Part shown: one piece after another, positions 21,994 to 30,236 of the stretch
How the letters are laid out: each line of letters starts with the position of its first letter
Position numbering within the stretch: position 1 is the first letter of the stretch
NCBI RefSeq assembly: GCF_018614095.1
Contig: NZ_JAGGOY010000090.1
Span: 1 to 45,172, forward strand
DNA: 45,172 nt
DNA from: Streptomyces sp. ISL-87
GTDB lineage: Bacteria > Actinomycetota > Actinomycetes > Streptomycetales > Streptomycetaceae
Direction: 5' to 3'
Position numbers and translations under genes: made by a program
The notes under the pieces: model-generated
Databases searched by the model: none
What the model was told of the DNA's origin: nothing
Seen by the model: only the letters and a program-made list of their open reading frames with translations

Positions 21994-22821
21994 CTACCTG
22001 CCCTTCCACTCCGGCGGCCGTTTCGCGGTGAAGGCCGCGTGGAACTCCGCGTAGTCCTGGCCGTTCATCAGCAGGGCCTGGGTAGCCGCGTCCAGCTCCA
22101 CGGATGCGGCCAGCGGCATGTCGAGCTCCGCCGTGAGCAGTGCCTTGGTCTGCGCGTACGCGAGGGCCGGCCCGGCGGCGAGGTGCGCGGCCAGCTCGGC
22201 GGCGCGCAGGTGGGCCTTGCCCTCCTCGGTGACCTCGCTGAGCAGGCCGATCCGCTCGGCCTCGGGCGCGCGTACGGGCTCGCCGAGCATCAGCAGCCGG
22301 GTGGCGTGACCAAGGCCCACGACCCGGGGCAGCAGGTACGCGGCGCCCATGTCCCCGCCGGAGAGGCCGACCCGGGTGAAGAGGAAGGCGAACCTGGCGG
22401 TGGGGTCGGCGATCCGGAAATCGGCGGCGAGGGCGAGGACGGCCCCCGCCCCGGCGGCCACCCCGTGGACCGCGGCGATCACCGGGAAGGGGCATTCGCG
22501 GACGGCGCGGACCACCTGGCCGGTCATCCGGTTGAAGTCGAGGAGCTGGGCGGTGTCCATGGCGAGCGTGGCGCCGATGATCTCGTCCACGTCGCCGCCG
22601 GAGCAGAAGCCGCGCCCCTCGCCGCCGAGCACGAGGGCGCGTACGGAACGCTCCCGGGACAGTTCGGCGAGCAGATCGCGCAGGTCGGCGTAGGCGCCGA
22701 AGGTGAGCGCGTTGAGCTTTTCGGGGCGGTCGAGGGTGACGGTGGCGACGCCGTCCTGCCGTGTCACCCGCAGGTGGCGCCACCGTTCGGTCGCTGGTGT
22801 GGAACCGGTGAAGGGGCTCAC
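21994..22821 (-). CDS. Enoyl-CoA hydratase/isomerase family protein
   Basis: The 275-residue crotonase-fold protein has oxyanion-hole segments LGGEGRGFCSGGDVDEI and HGVAAGAGAVLALAADFRIAD, and the GLSGGDMGAAYLLPRVVG active-site loop with an Asp rather than the usual second Glu, like several aromatic-pathway crotonases. The GTG at 22821 is the first start in frame, but GGAG is only 2 bases from it, so the start is uncertain. It precedes the monooxygenase by 4 bp and shares a promoter with a PaaX-type operator candidate. It probably acts on the ring-derived acyl-CoA. Confidence 0.82.
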   Translation of the reverse strand: MSPFTGSTPATERWRHLRVTRQDGVATVTLDRPEKLNALTFGAYADLRDLLAELSRERSVRALVLGGEGRGFCSGGDVDEIIGATLAMDTAQLLDFNRMTGQVVRAVRECPFPVIAAVHGVAAGAGAVLALAADFRIADPTARFAFLFTRVGLSGGDMGAAYLLPRVVGLGHATRLLMLGEPVRAPEAERIGLLSEVTEEGKAHLRAAELAAHLAAGPALAYAQTKALLTAELDMPLAASVELDAATQALLMNGQDYAEFHAAFTAKRPPEWKGR

Positions 22822-22828
22822 ATCTCCG

Positions 22829-22858
22829 ACGGTATCACCGAGCCGTGACTGCCGTCAC
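22829..22858 (-). promoter_or_regulatory. Hydratase-monooxygenase promoter with PaaX-type operator
   Basis: GTGACTGCCGTCAC at 22845-22858 has perfect 5-bp arms around a 4-base centre. Thirteen of its bases (TGACTGCCGTCAC) are identical to 16161-16173. On the minus strand it contributes GTGACG as a -35, 17 bp from GATACC. Two control regions of one pathway therefore share the same operator at the same promoter position. Confidence 0.55.
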
Positions 22859-22898
22859 AGAAACGCGACAGATCAGCGCCCACCCGCGCGCCGTATGA

Positions 22899-23909
22899 CT
22901 ATGCGCGGGGCCCCGCGAGCGTCGCGACGAGCACGGCCTTGATGGTGTGCAGCCGGTTCTCGGCCTCGTCGAAGACGACCGAGTGCGCGGACTCGAACAC
23001 CTCGTCCGTCACCTCCAGCGAGTCCAGCCCGTGCCGCTCGTGGATCTCCCTGCCGACCTTGGTGCCGAGGTCGTGGAAGGCCGGCAGGCAGTGCAGGAAC
23101 TTCACGTCCGGGTTCCCTGTGGCGCGCAGCACGTCCATGGTGACGGCGTACGGGGCCAGGGCCTCGATCCGCTCGTCCCAGACCTCCTTGGGCTCGCCCA
23201 TGGAGACCCACACGTCGGTCGCGACGAAGTCGGCCTGCGCCACACCCTCGGCGACGTCCTCGGTCAGCGTGATCCGGGCGCCGCTGGCGGCCGCCAGCTC
23301 CCGCGCCCGCGCCACCACCGGCTCGGCCGGCCAGTAGGCCTTGGGCGCGACGATCCGTACGTCCATGCCCAGCAGCGCGCCGGTCACCACGTAGGAGTTG
23401 CCCATGTTGAAGCGGGCGTCGCCGAGGTAGGCGAAGGTGATCCGCTCCAGCGGCTTGGTGCTGTGCTCGGTCATGGTGAGGACGTCGGCCAGCATCTGGG
23501 TGGGGTGCCAGTCGTCGGTGAGGCCGTTGAAGACGGGCACGCCGGAGTAGGCGGCGAGCTCCTCGACGGCGTCCTGACTGTCGCCCCGGTACTCGATCCC
23601 GTCGAACATCCGCCCGAGCACCCGGGCCGTGTCCTTGACGGACTCCTTGTGGCCCACCTGGGAGCCGGACGGGTCGAGGTAGGTGGTGTGGGCGCCCTGG
23701 TCGGCGGCGGCGACCTCGAAGGCGCAGCGGGTGCGGGTGGAGGTCTTCTCGAAGATGAGGGCGATGCTCTTGCCCTGGAGGTGCCGCTGCTCGGCCCCCG
23801 CCTTCTTGGCCGCCTTGAGGCCGGCGGCGAGCTCGATCAGGCCGCGGAACTCGGCGGCGGTGAAGTCGAGCTCCTTGATGAAACTGCGGCCGACGAGGTC
23901 GGTGGCCAT
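22899..23909 (-). CDS. arcB: Ornithine carbamoyltransferase, catabolic type
   Basis: This 336-residue enzyme of the arginine deiminase route splits citrulline to ornithine and carbamoyl phosphate. The carbamoyl phosphate motif STRTR is at residues 57-61, HPTQ appears in DDWHPTQMLAD, and the ornithine motif HCLPAFHD follows near residue 270. The GSQVGHKESVKDTARVL segment and the length suit the catabolic branch. The ATG at 23909 has TGGAG upstream. It lies 149 bp downstream of the arginine deiminase gene and has its own likely ArgR-type operator, so it may be expressed with and without arcA. No carbamate kinase gene is in the window. Confidence 0.9.
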   Translation of the reverse strand: MATDLVGRSFIKELDFTAAEFRGLIELAAGLKAAKKAGAEQRHLQGKSIALIFEKTSTRTRCAFEVAAADQGAHTTYLDPSGSQVGHKESVKDTARVLGRMFDGIEYRGDSQDAVEELAAYSGVPVFNGLTDDWHPTQMLADVLTMTEHSTKPLERITFAYLGDARFNMGNSYVVTGALLGMDVRIVAPKAYWPAEPVVARARELAAASGARITLTEDVAEGVAQADFVATDVWVSMGEPKEVWDERIEALAPYAVTMDVLRATGNPDVKFLHCLPAFHDLGTKVGREIHERHGLDSLEVTDEVFESAHSVVFDEAENRLHTIKAVLVATLAGPRA

Positions 23910-23961
23910 GGGGACACTCCAGGGTCGCGCTGACGGGGTGATGGAAGTCTATACGATCCTC

Positions 23962-23975
23962 TGTATTGATATACA
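23962..23975. promoter_or_regulatory. ArgR-type (ARG box-like) palindrome upstream of arcB
   Basis: TGTAT-TGAT-ATACA is a perfect 5-4-5 inverted repeat in an AT-rich patch about 53 bp upstream of the arcB start, in otherwise very GC-rich DNA. The layout resembles ARG boxes. A half-like TCTATACGATCC follows closer to the gene. ArgR binding is inference. Confidence 0.45.
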
Positions 23976-23993
23976 TACCTACCGGGGTGCTGC

Positions 23994-24078
23994 GTCGGGA
24001 GACCGTGTCAGTGGGGGGACCGTGCCAGTCGGGGGCCCGTGCCAGTCGGGAGACCGTTTCAGTTGGGGTCCCGCTCCA
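23994..24078. repeat. 17-bp tandem repeat, five units, spanning the arcA stop codon
   Basis: Units begin at 23994, 24011, 24028, 24045 and 24062, each close to GTCGGGAGACCGTGTCA. The fourth unit ends exactly at the arcA stop codon (TCA 24059-24061), and the fifth encodes the last residues of arginine deiminase (VERDPN). The array extends into the arcA-arcB spacer. Confidence 0.9.
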
Positions 24079-25285
24079 CCGGACAGCTCATGCAGCGCGG
24101 CCCGCCCCGACCGCGCCCCAGCTCGCTGCCGGGGATCTCGATAACCTCGATGCCCTGCTTGCGCAGATGGGTGTTGGTCGTCACGTTCCGCTCGTACGCG
24201 ACCACCACCCCCGGCTCCACCGCCAGCACGTTGCAGCCGTCGTCCCACTGCTCGCGCTCCGCCGCGTGCACGTCCTGCGTGGCGGTCAGCACCCGGATCG
24301 AGTCCAGGCCGAGGGCCGCCGCGATCGCCCGGTGCATGTGCTCCGGCGCGTGGTCGGTCACCTTCAGCTCGCTCGCCCCGGCGCCGGGCTCGATCGTGTA
24401 GGAGCGCAGCATGCCGAGGCCCGCGTACTGAGTGAACGTATCTCCGTCGACCATGGTCATCACGGTGTCCAAGTGCATGAAGGCCCGCCGCTTGGGCATG
24501 TCGAGCGCCACGATGCTGGTCGCCGACCCGGCGGCGAACAGGCCCCGCGCCAGCATCTCCACCGCCTGCGGGGTGGTCCGCTCGCTCATGCCGATCAGTA
24601 CCGCGCCGTTGCCGATGACCAGGACGTCGCCGCCCTCGATGGTCGAGGGGTAGTCGGCCAGGCCCTGCGACCAGTAGTGGAAGGCCCCCGAGCTGGTGAA
24701 GAGCGGGTGGTGCTTGTAGATCGCCTCGAAGTGCACGGTCTCGCGCTGCCGGGCCGGCCAGCGCATGGCGTTGATGGACACGCCGTCGTAGATCCAGGCG
24801 GAGGTGTCCCGGGTGAAGAGGTGGTTGGGCAGCGGACCGAGCAGGAAGCCGTCCAGCTCCAGGGCGTGGAAGCGGACCGACACCGGCTCCGCGTGCCGCT
24901 CCAGGAACTCCCGCTTGGTCATCCCGCCCACCAGCGCCTCCGCCAGCTCGGCCGAGGACAGCCCGTCGAAGACCGAGCGCAGGTGGTCCGTGGCGAGCGG
25001 CCCGTACTCCTTCTCGTCGAAGACCCTGTCCAGTACGAGGTGTCTCGCCTCCGGGATGTCGAGGGCCTCGCACAGCAGGTCGCCGAAGAGGTGTACCTCC
25101 ACGCCCCGGTCGCGCAGCACGTCCGCGAAACCGTCGTGCTCCTGGCGGGCCCGGCGCACCCACAGCACGTCGTCGAAGAGCAGGGCGTCCTTGTTGCTTG
25201 GTGTGAGCCGCTTCAGCTCCAGGTCGGGCCGGTGGAGGATGACGCGGCGAAGCCGCCCGGTCTCGGAGTCGACATGGAATCCCAT
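24059..25285 (-). CDS. arcA: Arginine deiminase
   Basis: This 408-residue cytoplasmic guanidino-modifying enzyme converts arginine to citrulline and ammonia. Family motifs are NHLFTRDTSAW, IEGGDVLVIG, FMHLDTVMTM with the catalytic His, and the C-terminal nucleophile Cys398 in GPRCMSCP. I prefer the ATG at 25285 (MGFHVDSETG) because GGGAA lies about 10 bases upstream; a GTG at 25294 would add three residues. It is followed by arcB. Its last six codons and stop are part of a 17-bp tandem repeat. Confidence 0.92.
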   Translation of the reverse strand: MGFHVDSETGRLRRVILHRPDLELKRLTPSNKDALLFDDVLWVRRARQEHDGFADVLRDRGVEVHLFGDLLCEALDIPEARHLVLDRVFDEKEYGPLATDHLRSVFDGLSSAELAEALVGGMTKREFLERHAEPVSVRFHALELDGFLLGPLPNHLFTRDTSAWIYDGVSINAMRWPARQRETVHFEAIYKHHPLFTSSGAFHYWSQGLADYPSTIEGGDVLVIGNGAVLIGMSERTTPQAVEMLARGLFAAGSATSIVALDMPKRRAFMHLDTVMTMVDGDTFTQYAGLGMLRSYTIEPGAGASELKVTDHAPEHMHRAIAAALGLDSIRVLTATQDVHAAEREQWDDGCNVLAVEPGVVVAYERNVTTNTHLRKQGIEVIEIPGSELGRGRGGPRCMSCPVERDPN

Positions 25286-25331
25286 GCCGTACACGTTCCC
25301 AGACCGGGCGGCTTTTTGACCGGGCGTCGGC

Positions 25332-25844
25332 TCAGCGAGGGGCCTCGAGGCCGAGAAGCGCCGTCGGGGTGCCGATGAGTTCCGGGGTGGTCAGGCCCAG
25401 CTTGGGGGTGACCAGGTTCGGGAGCCCGAAGTTGCCCCCGTCCGGCATCGTCAGCGGGGAGCCGATGACCGCGCCGGGGGTCCGGGCGAGCAGGGTGGTC
25501 GCCGGCGCTTCCAGCGAACCCTCGCCGTCCGTCTCGGGCTCGCCCATCACGTTCGGCACCGGGGAGGTGACGAGGGTCCGGCCGAGTTCGGTGCCGATCG
25601 GGATCACCGGGAGCAGTGGGACCGGCAGCATGTCGCCCGTGTGGTGGCGGGGCGCCTCGGGCGCGCCGACGACCGGCACCGGAACCGCGGTGGCCACGCG
25701 CGGGGTGTCGACGCCCAGCGTGGTCTCCACGGCATCCAGCGGGACACCCACCGGCACCGAGCTGGCCACGGCCGGAGAGGCCGCGCCGGCCGCGGCCATA
25801 CAGGTCAAGAGCGCCGCAATGCTTCCGCGCGCGGTCATCTTCAT
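25332..25844 (-). CDS. Small secreted Pro/Val-rich protein, unknown function
   Basis: The 170-residue precursor has a signal peptide (MKMTARGSIAALLTCMAAAG to about VASS). The mature part is rich in Pro, Val, Gly, Thr and Leu, with no Cys after the signal region and recurring LP/VP strands such as MLPVPLLPVIPIGTELGRTL. It looks like the small secreted proteins common in Streptomyces, but I cannot assign a family. The gene lies upstream of arcA on the same strand, only 46 bp away, yet a functional link is not evident. Confidence 0.65.
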   Translation of the reverse strand: MKMTARGSIAALLTCMAAAGAASPAVASSVPVGVPLDAVETTLGVDTPRVATAVPVPVVGAPEAPRHHTGDMLPVPLLPVIPIGTELGRTLVTSPVPNVMGEPETDGEGSLEAPATTLLARTPGAVIGSPLTMPDGGNFGLPNLVTPKLGLTTPELIGTPTALLGLEAPR

Positions 25845-26014
25845 AGGTGACGTTCCGTCCTTCCAGGGTCGCGGACACTCCGCTGCCCTGGATGAACGAT
25901 CCCGCCGGTGGTTTTCCCGGCGTTCTCCGCGAAAGTTCCCCCATACGACCTAATTCGAGGCCGTACGGGGGCAGCGGCTTTACGTCCGACCGCGACCGTC
26001 GGACGCGCGGCCGG

Positions 26015-26074
26015 GCGCGGTAACGCCCGGCCGAGCGCGGTCAAGCCCGGCCGCGCGCCGTCACAGCCGGGGGT
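26015..26074. repeat. 20-bp tandem repeat, three units, at the Pnkp stop codon
   Basis: Units at 26015, 26035 and 26055 share GCGC(G/C)GT(A/C)A and a following GCCCGG-like block. The third, diverged unit contains the Pnkp stop codon (TCA 26061-26063). The upstream side of 26015 looks like a further degraded copy. Confidence 0.65.
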
Positions 26075-28619
26075 CGACCGGCTCCGACTCCAGGGCGAGC
26101 ACCGCGAACACCGGCTCGTGCACCCGCCACAGCGGCTCCTCGGCCGCCAGCCGGTCCAGCGCCTCCAGCCCAAGCGCGTACTCGCGCAGGGCGAGGGACC
26201 GCTTGTGCCCGAGGAAGCGCTCGCGCAGCCGCTCCAGGTGGTCCGGACGCGTGTACTCCGGACCGTAGATGATCCGCAGGTACTCGCGCCCGCGCACCTT
26301 GATCCCCGGCTGGACCAGCCGTCCCCTGCCGTCCCTGGCGTACGCCTGGAGCGGCTTGACGACCATGCCCTCGCCGCCGGCGGCCGTCATTTCCAGCCAC
26401 CAGTCGGTGCCCGCCCGTACGGAGGCCTCGTCGGCCGTGTCCACCAGGATCCGGCCGGTCCGGCGCAGCAGACCGGTGCCCGCCGCCTCGTCCGCGGCGA
26501 CGAGCCGGTCCAGCCAGGCCAGCTGCTCGTCGTGCGGTACCGCGGCCAGCGAGCGCCCGGCCGCCGCCAGCAGCTGGAACGGCGCGAACCGTACGCCTTC
26601 CAGCCCGTCGGTGGCCCAGCAGTAGCGCCGGTACGCGTCGGTGAACCGGGCGGCGTCGGCGGCCCGGTCGCGCTGGCGCTCCAGCAGCCCGCCCGTGTCG
26701 ATGCCCCGGGAGGCGGCCGCCGCCAGGGCGGAGATCGCGTCCGGGAAGACGGCACGGGATGCGGCGCCCACGGCGGCGTACTGATGGCGCAGCAGGCCGG
26801 CGGACTTCAGCGACCAGGGCAGCAGTTCCCCGTCGATCAGCAGCCAGTCGGTGCCCAGTTCCTCCCAGAGGCCGGCGTCGGTGATCGCCGAGCGGAGCCG
26901 GGCGAGCACCTCCTCGGTGACCTCGGGGTCGCTGAAGAAGGCCCGCCCGGTGCGGGTGTAGACGGAACCGGTGGGGCCGTCGCCCCCGAAGCGCTCGCGG
27001 GCCGCGCCGGCGTCCTTGCAGACCAGGACGGTGGCGCGGGAGCCCATGTGCTTCTCCTCGCACACCACCCGCTCGATGCCGTCCTTGCGGTACTGCTCGA
27101 AGGCCTCGGCCGGGTGCTCCAGGTAGCCGTCCTCCTTGGAGGTCGCCGTGGGCGCCATCGTCGGCGGCAGGTACGGCACCAGGCGCGGGTCCACCGCGAA
27201 GCGGCTCATGACCTCCAGGGCCGCGGCCGCGTTCTCCTCGCGCACGCTGACATTGCCCAGGTGCCGGGTCTCCACGATCCGGCGCCCGTACACATCGGCC
27301 AGGTCCAGCGGCCGGCCGTCGTGTCCGCCCGGCGCCTCGGTGGCGAGCGGTTTGACCGGCTCGTACCAGACCTTCTCCGCCGGTACGTCGACCAGTTCGC
27401 GCTCGGGCCAGCGCAGGGCGGTCATCCTGCCGCCGAAGACCGCGCCGGTGTCCAGGCAGATGGTGTTGTTGATCCAGGCCGTGTTCGGGACCGGCGTGTG
27501 GCCGTAGACCACGACGGCCTTGCCCCGGTACTCCTCGGCCCACGGGTAGCGCACGGGCAGGCCGAACTCGTCGGTCTCGCCGGTGGTGTCCCCGTAGAGG
27601 GCGTGCGAGCGGACCCGGCCGGAGGTGCGGCCGTGGTACTTCTCGGGCAGCCCGGCGTGGCAGACCACCAGCCTGCCGCCGTCGAGCACGTAGTGGCTGA
27701 CGAGGCCGGCGATGAACTCCCGGACCTCCTTGACGAATTCCCCGGACTCGCGGCCCAGCTGCTCGATGGTCTCGGCGAGACCGTGGGTCTGCTGGACCTT
27801 GGACCCCTTGAGGTAACGGCCGAGCTTGTTCTCGTGGTTCCCGGGCACACACAGGGCGTTGCCGGACTTGACCATGCCCATCACCCGGCGCAGCACGCCG
27901 GGGCTGTCCGGGCCGCGGTCGACGAGGTCGCCGACGAAGACCGCGGTGCGGCCCTCGGGGTGGGCGCCGTCCTGGTAGCCGAGCTTGGCGAGCAGGGTCT
28001 CCAGTTCGGAGGAGCAGCCGTGGATGTCACCGATGATGTCGAAGGGGCCGGTGAGGTGGGTGAGGTCGTTGAACCGCTTCTCCAGCACCACCTCGGCGGT
28101 CTCGGTCTCCTCGACGGAGCGGAGCACGTGCACCTTGCGGAAGCCCTCGCGCTCCAGTCCGCGCAGCGAGCGGCGCAGTTCGCTGCGGTGCCGCTGGATG
28201 ACCCGGCGGGGCAGCCCGGCCCGGTCGGGGCGGGCAGCGTTGCGCTCGGCGCAGACCTCCTCGGGCATGTCGAGGACGATGGCGATGGGCAGTACGTCGT
28301 GTTCGCGGGCCAGCTTGACCAGCTGGCGGCGGGACTCCTGCTGGACGCTGGTCGCGTCGACGACGGTGAGGCGCCCGGCGGCGAGGCGCTTGCCGGCGAT
28401 GTAGTGCAGGACGTCGAAGGCGTCCTTGCTGGCGCTCTGGTCGTTCTCGTCGTCGGCGACCAGGCCCCGGCAGTAGTCGGAGGAGACGACCTCGGTCGGC
28501 TTGAAGTGCTTGCGGGCGAAGGTGGACTTGCCGGATCCGGTGGCGCCGATCAGGACGACGAGGGACAGGTCGGTGACGGGAAGTACGCGGTGGGTCTTGG
28601 TTTCGTCGGTGGTGGTCAT
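26061..28619 (-). CDS. pnkp: Polynucleotide kinase-phosphatase-ligase domain protein (Pnkp), RNA repair
   Basis: This is an 852-residue three-domain protein. The 5'-kinase domain has Walker A GATGSGKS at residues 25-32. The metallophosphatase domain follows (DIIGDIHGCSSELE, FVGDLVDRG, PGNHENK, YGHTPVP), and the C-terminal nucleotidyltransferase has its nucleotidyl-lysine in EEKHMGSRATV with GEGMVVKP and GIKVRGREYLRIIYG later. This matches the bacterial Pnkp that heals ends of cleaved RNA (for example toxin-cut tRNA) with Hen1. The ATG at 28619 overlaps the hen1 stop (ATGA), so the two are coupled. Confidence 0.93.
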   Translation of the reverse strand: MTTTDETKTHRVLPVTDLSLVVLIGATGSGKSTFARKHFKPTEVVSSDYCRGLVADDENDQSASKDAFDVLHYIAGKRLAAGRLTVVDATSVQQESRRQLVKLAREHDVLPIAIVLDMPEEVCAERNAARPDRAGLPRRVIQRHRSELRRSLRGLEREGFRKVHVLRSVEETETAEVVLEKRFNDLTHLTGPFDIIGDIHGCSSELETLLAKLGYQDGAHPEGRTAVFVGDLVDRGPDSPGVLRRVMGMVKSGNALCVPGNHENKLGRYLKGSKVQQTHGLAETIEQLGRESGEFVKEVREFIAGLVSHYVLDGGRLVVCHAGLPEKYHGRTSGRVRSHALYGDTTGETDEFGLPVRYPWAEEYRGKAVVVYGHTPVPNTAWINNTICLDTGAVFGGRMTALRWPERELVDVPAEKVWYEPVKPLATEAPGGHDGRPLDLADVYGRRIVETRHLGNVSVREENAAAALEVMSRFAVDPRLVPYLPPTMAPTATSKEDGYLEHPAEAFEQYRKDGIERVVCEEKHMGSRATVLVCKDAGAARERFGGDGPTGSVYTRTGRAFFSDPEVTEEVLARLRSAITDAGLWEELGTDWLLIDGELLPWSLKSAGLLRHQYAAVGAASRAVFPDAISALAAAASRGIDTGGLLERQRDRAADAARFTDAYRRYCWATDGLEGVRFAPFQLLAAAGRSLAAVPHDEQLAWLDRLVAADEAAGTGLLRRTGRILVDTADEASVRAGTDWWLEMTAAGGEGMVVKPLQAYARDGRGRLVQPGIKVRGREYLRIIYGPEYTRPDHLERLRERFLGHKRSLALREYALGLEALDRLAAEEPLWRVHEPVFAVLALESEPVDPRL

Positions 28620-30166
28620 GCCGCCTCGCCCTCCTTCGGGGTGTCGGTGCCGGTGCCGGTGCCGGCGTTGGTCTCGGTGTTGGTCTTGATGTCGGTGTCG
28701 GTGTCGGTGCCGGTGCCGGTGTCGGTGTCGGTCAGGGTGAAGACGGCCATCTGGGTCGGCGGCCCCACCTCGGGGTCATCGTCCCCGACGGGCACGTACG
28801 CGACGCCGTACCCGTGCCGCGCGGCGACCCGGTCCGCCCACGTCCGGAACTCCTCGCGGGTCCACTCGAAACGGTGGTCGCCGTGCCGGACGTGCCCGGC
28901 GGGCAGGGTCTCCCAGCGGACGTTGTACTCGACGTTCGGAGTCGTGACGAGGACCGTGCGGGGGCGGGCCGAGCCGAACACCGCGTACTCCAGTGCGGGC
29001 AGCCGCGGCAGGTCCAGGTGCTCGATGACCTCGCTGAGCACGGCCGCGTCGTAGCCGGCCAGCCGCTTGTCGGTGTACGCGAGCGACCCCTGGAGCAGCC
29101 GGACGCGGTCGCTCTGCCGCTCACCCATCCGCTCCAGGCGCAGCCGCTTGGCGGCCGTGCCCAGGGCCCGCATGGACACGTCGACACCGACGATCTCGGT
29201 GAAGGACACGTCCTTGAGCAGCGCCTGCACCAGCTGGCCCTGTCCGCAGCCGAGGTCGAGGACGCGGGCCGCACCGGCGGTGTGCAGCGCGGCGAGGATC
29301 GCCTCGCGGCGCCGCACCGCGAGCGGAACGGGCCGCTCCTCGGTGTCCAGCGTCTCGTCGACGGCGTTGTCGAGCTCCTCGACCTCACTGCCGTCGGCCT
29401 CGGCCAGGCGTACCAGCTCCAGGCGGTCCATGGCGTCCTGGGTGAGCCGCTTGTGGCGCGCCAGGTAGCGGGCGGTGATCAGCCGGTTCTCGGGGTGCGC
29501 GGCCAGCCAGCCGTCTCCGGCGCGCAGCAGCTTGTCCACCTCGTCGGGGGCCACCCAGTAGTGCTTGGAGTCGTCCAGCACGGGCAGCAGTACGTACAGC
29601 TGGCGCAGGGCGTCGGCGAGCCTCAGCTCACCCTCCAGTACGAGCCGTACGTACCGGGAGTCGCCCCACTCGGGGAACTGCTCGTCGAGCGGTACGGGCG
29701 TGACCGCGACCGACTCCCAGCCGAGTGGGCCGAAGAGCCGGCGCACCAGCTCCGCGCCGCCTCGCGCCGGCAGCGCCGGGATCTCGATACGCAGCGGGCG
29801 CGCCTGCTCCGGGAGCTCCGGGCGGGCGGTGCAGCGGCCGTTCAGCGCGCTTCCGAACACCGCGCTGACAGCGACGGCGAGCAGTGAGGACGCGGCATAC
29901 GGCCGGTCGTTCACGTACTGCGCGAGGGCCGCGTCGGGCGCCCCGCCCCGGCCCTTGCCCTGACCACGCCGCACGAGCGCGACGGGATCCACCTCCAGCA
30001 GCAGGGCCGCCGTGCACCGCTCGGCCGTGGCCTCGGGGTAGAACACGTGGGCGGTGCCGTGGGAGGTGGAGAACGCCTGCGCCTTGCCGGGATGCTTGTG
30101 CAGCAGAAAGCCCAGGTCGGTCGCGGGTCGTTCAGGGGTGCCGGTGGTGGAGATCGTCAGGAACAC
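28616..30166 (-). CDS. hen1: 3'-terminal RNA ribose 2'-O-methyltransferase Hen1
   Basis: The 516-residue protein has an N-terminal bacterial Hen1 domain (about 1-240, with DDSKHYWVAPDEVDKLLRAG) and a C-terminal SAM methyltransferase (VLDLGCGQGQLVQALL) with the Mg-binding set in EVIEHLD and the downstream HRFEW. It methylates the 3' ribose before Pnkp-mediated ligation so that the repaired RNA resists a second cut. The start is a GTG at 30166 without a visible Shine-Dalgarno sequence. The last about 33 residues are a Thr/Asp/Gly low-complexity tail (TDTDTGTGTDTD) from hexamer repeats. Confidence 0.92.
   Translation of the reverse strand: MFLTISTTGTPERPATDLGFLLHKHPGKAQAFSTSHGTAHVFYPEATAERCTAALLLEVDPVALVRRGQGKGRGGAPDAALAQYVNDRPYAASSLLAVAVSAVFGSALNGRCTARPELPEQARPLRIEIPALPARGGAELVRRLFGPLGWESVAVTPVPLDEQFPEWGDSRYVRLVLEGELRLADALRQLYVLLPVLDDSKHYWVAPDEVDKLLRAGDGWLAAHPENRLITARYLARHKRLTQDAMDRLELVRLAEADGSEVEELDNAVDETLDTEERPVPLAVRRREAILAALHTAGAARVLDLGCGQGQLVQALLKDVSFTEIVGVDVSMRALGTAAKRLRLERMGERQSDRVRLLQGSLAYTDKRLAGYDAAVLSEVIEHLDLPRLPALEYAVFGSARPRTVLVTTPNVEYNVRWETLPAGHVRHGDHRFEWTREEFRTWADRVAARHGYGVAYVPVGDDDPEVGPPTQMAVFTLTDTDTGTGTDTDTDIKTNTETNAGTGTGTDTPKEGEAA
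28640..28735. repeat. Hexameric coding repeat at the hen1 3' end
   Basis: GGTGTC and GGTGCC hexamers recur through 28640-28735 and encode alternating Thr-Asp and Thr-Gly dipeptides at the Hen1 C-terminus. The multiple-of-three unit lets the tail vary in length without loss of frame. Confidence 0.8.
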
Positions 30167-30224
30167 ACGGCCGATTGTTGCTGCCCGACCGCCCTGTCTG
30201 CCCCCTATTTTTCCGAGGCCGGGC

Positions 30225-30230
30225 TACCGT
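30225..30230 (+). promoter_or_regulatory. -10 element placed for a leaderless transcript
   Basis: TACCGT at 30225-30230 fits the TANNNT -10 pattern and ends 6 bases before the ATG at 30237. No Shine-Dalgarno sequence is present. This spacing is typical of leaderless actinomycete genes. Confidence 0.4.
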
Positions 30231-30236
30231 CGAAGA

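Noticed and set aside
25908..29054. 1048-codon open frame on the plus strand
   Set aside because: It lies antisense to pnkp and hen1, whose motifs are clear, and its composition is typical of a GC-driven shadow frame.
26061..30166. Hen1-Pnkp as a novel system
   Set aside because: It matches the described bacterial RNA repair pair in domains, order and overlap. Only the repeat tail is unusual.
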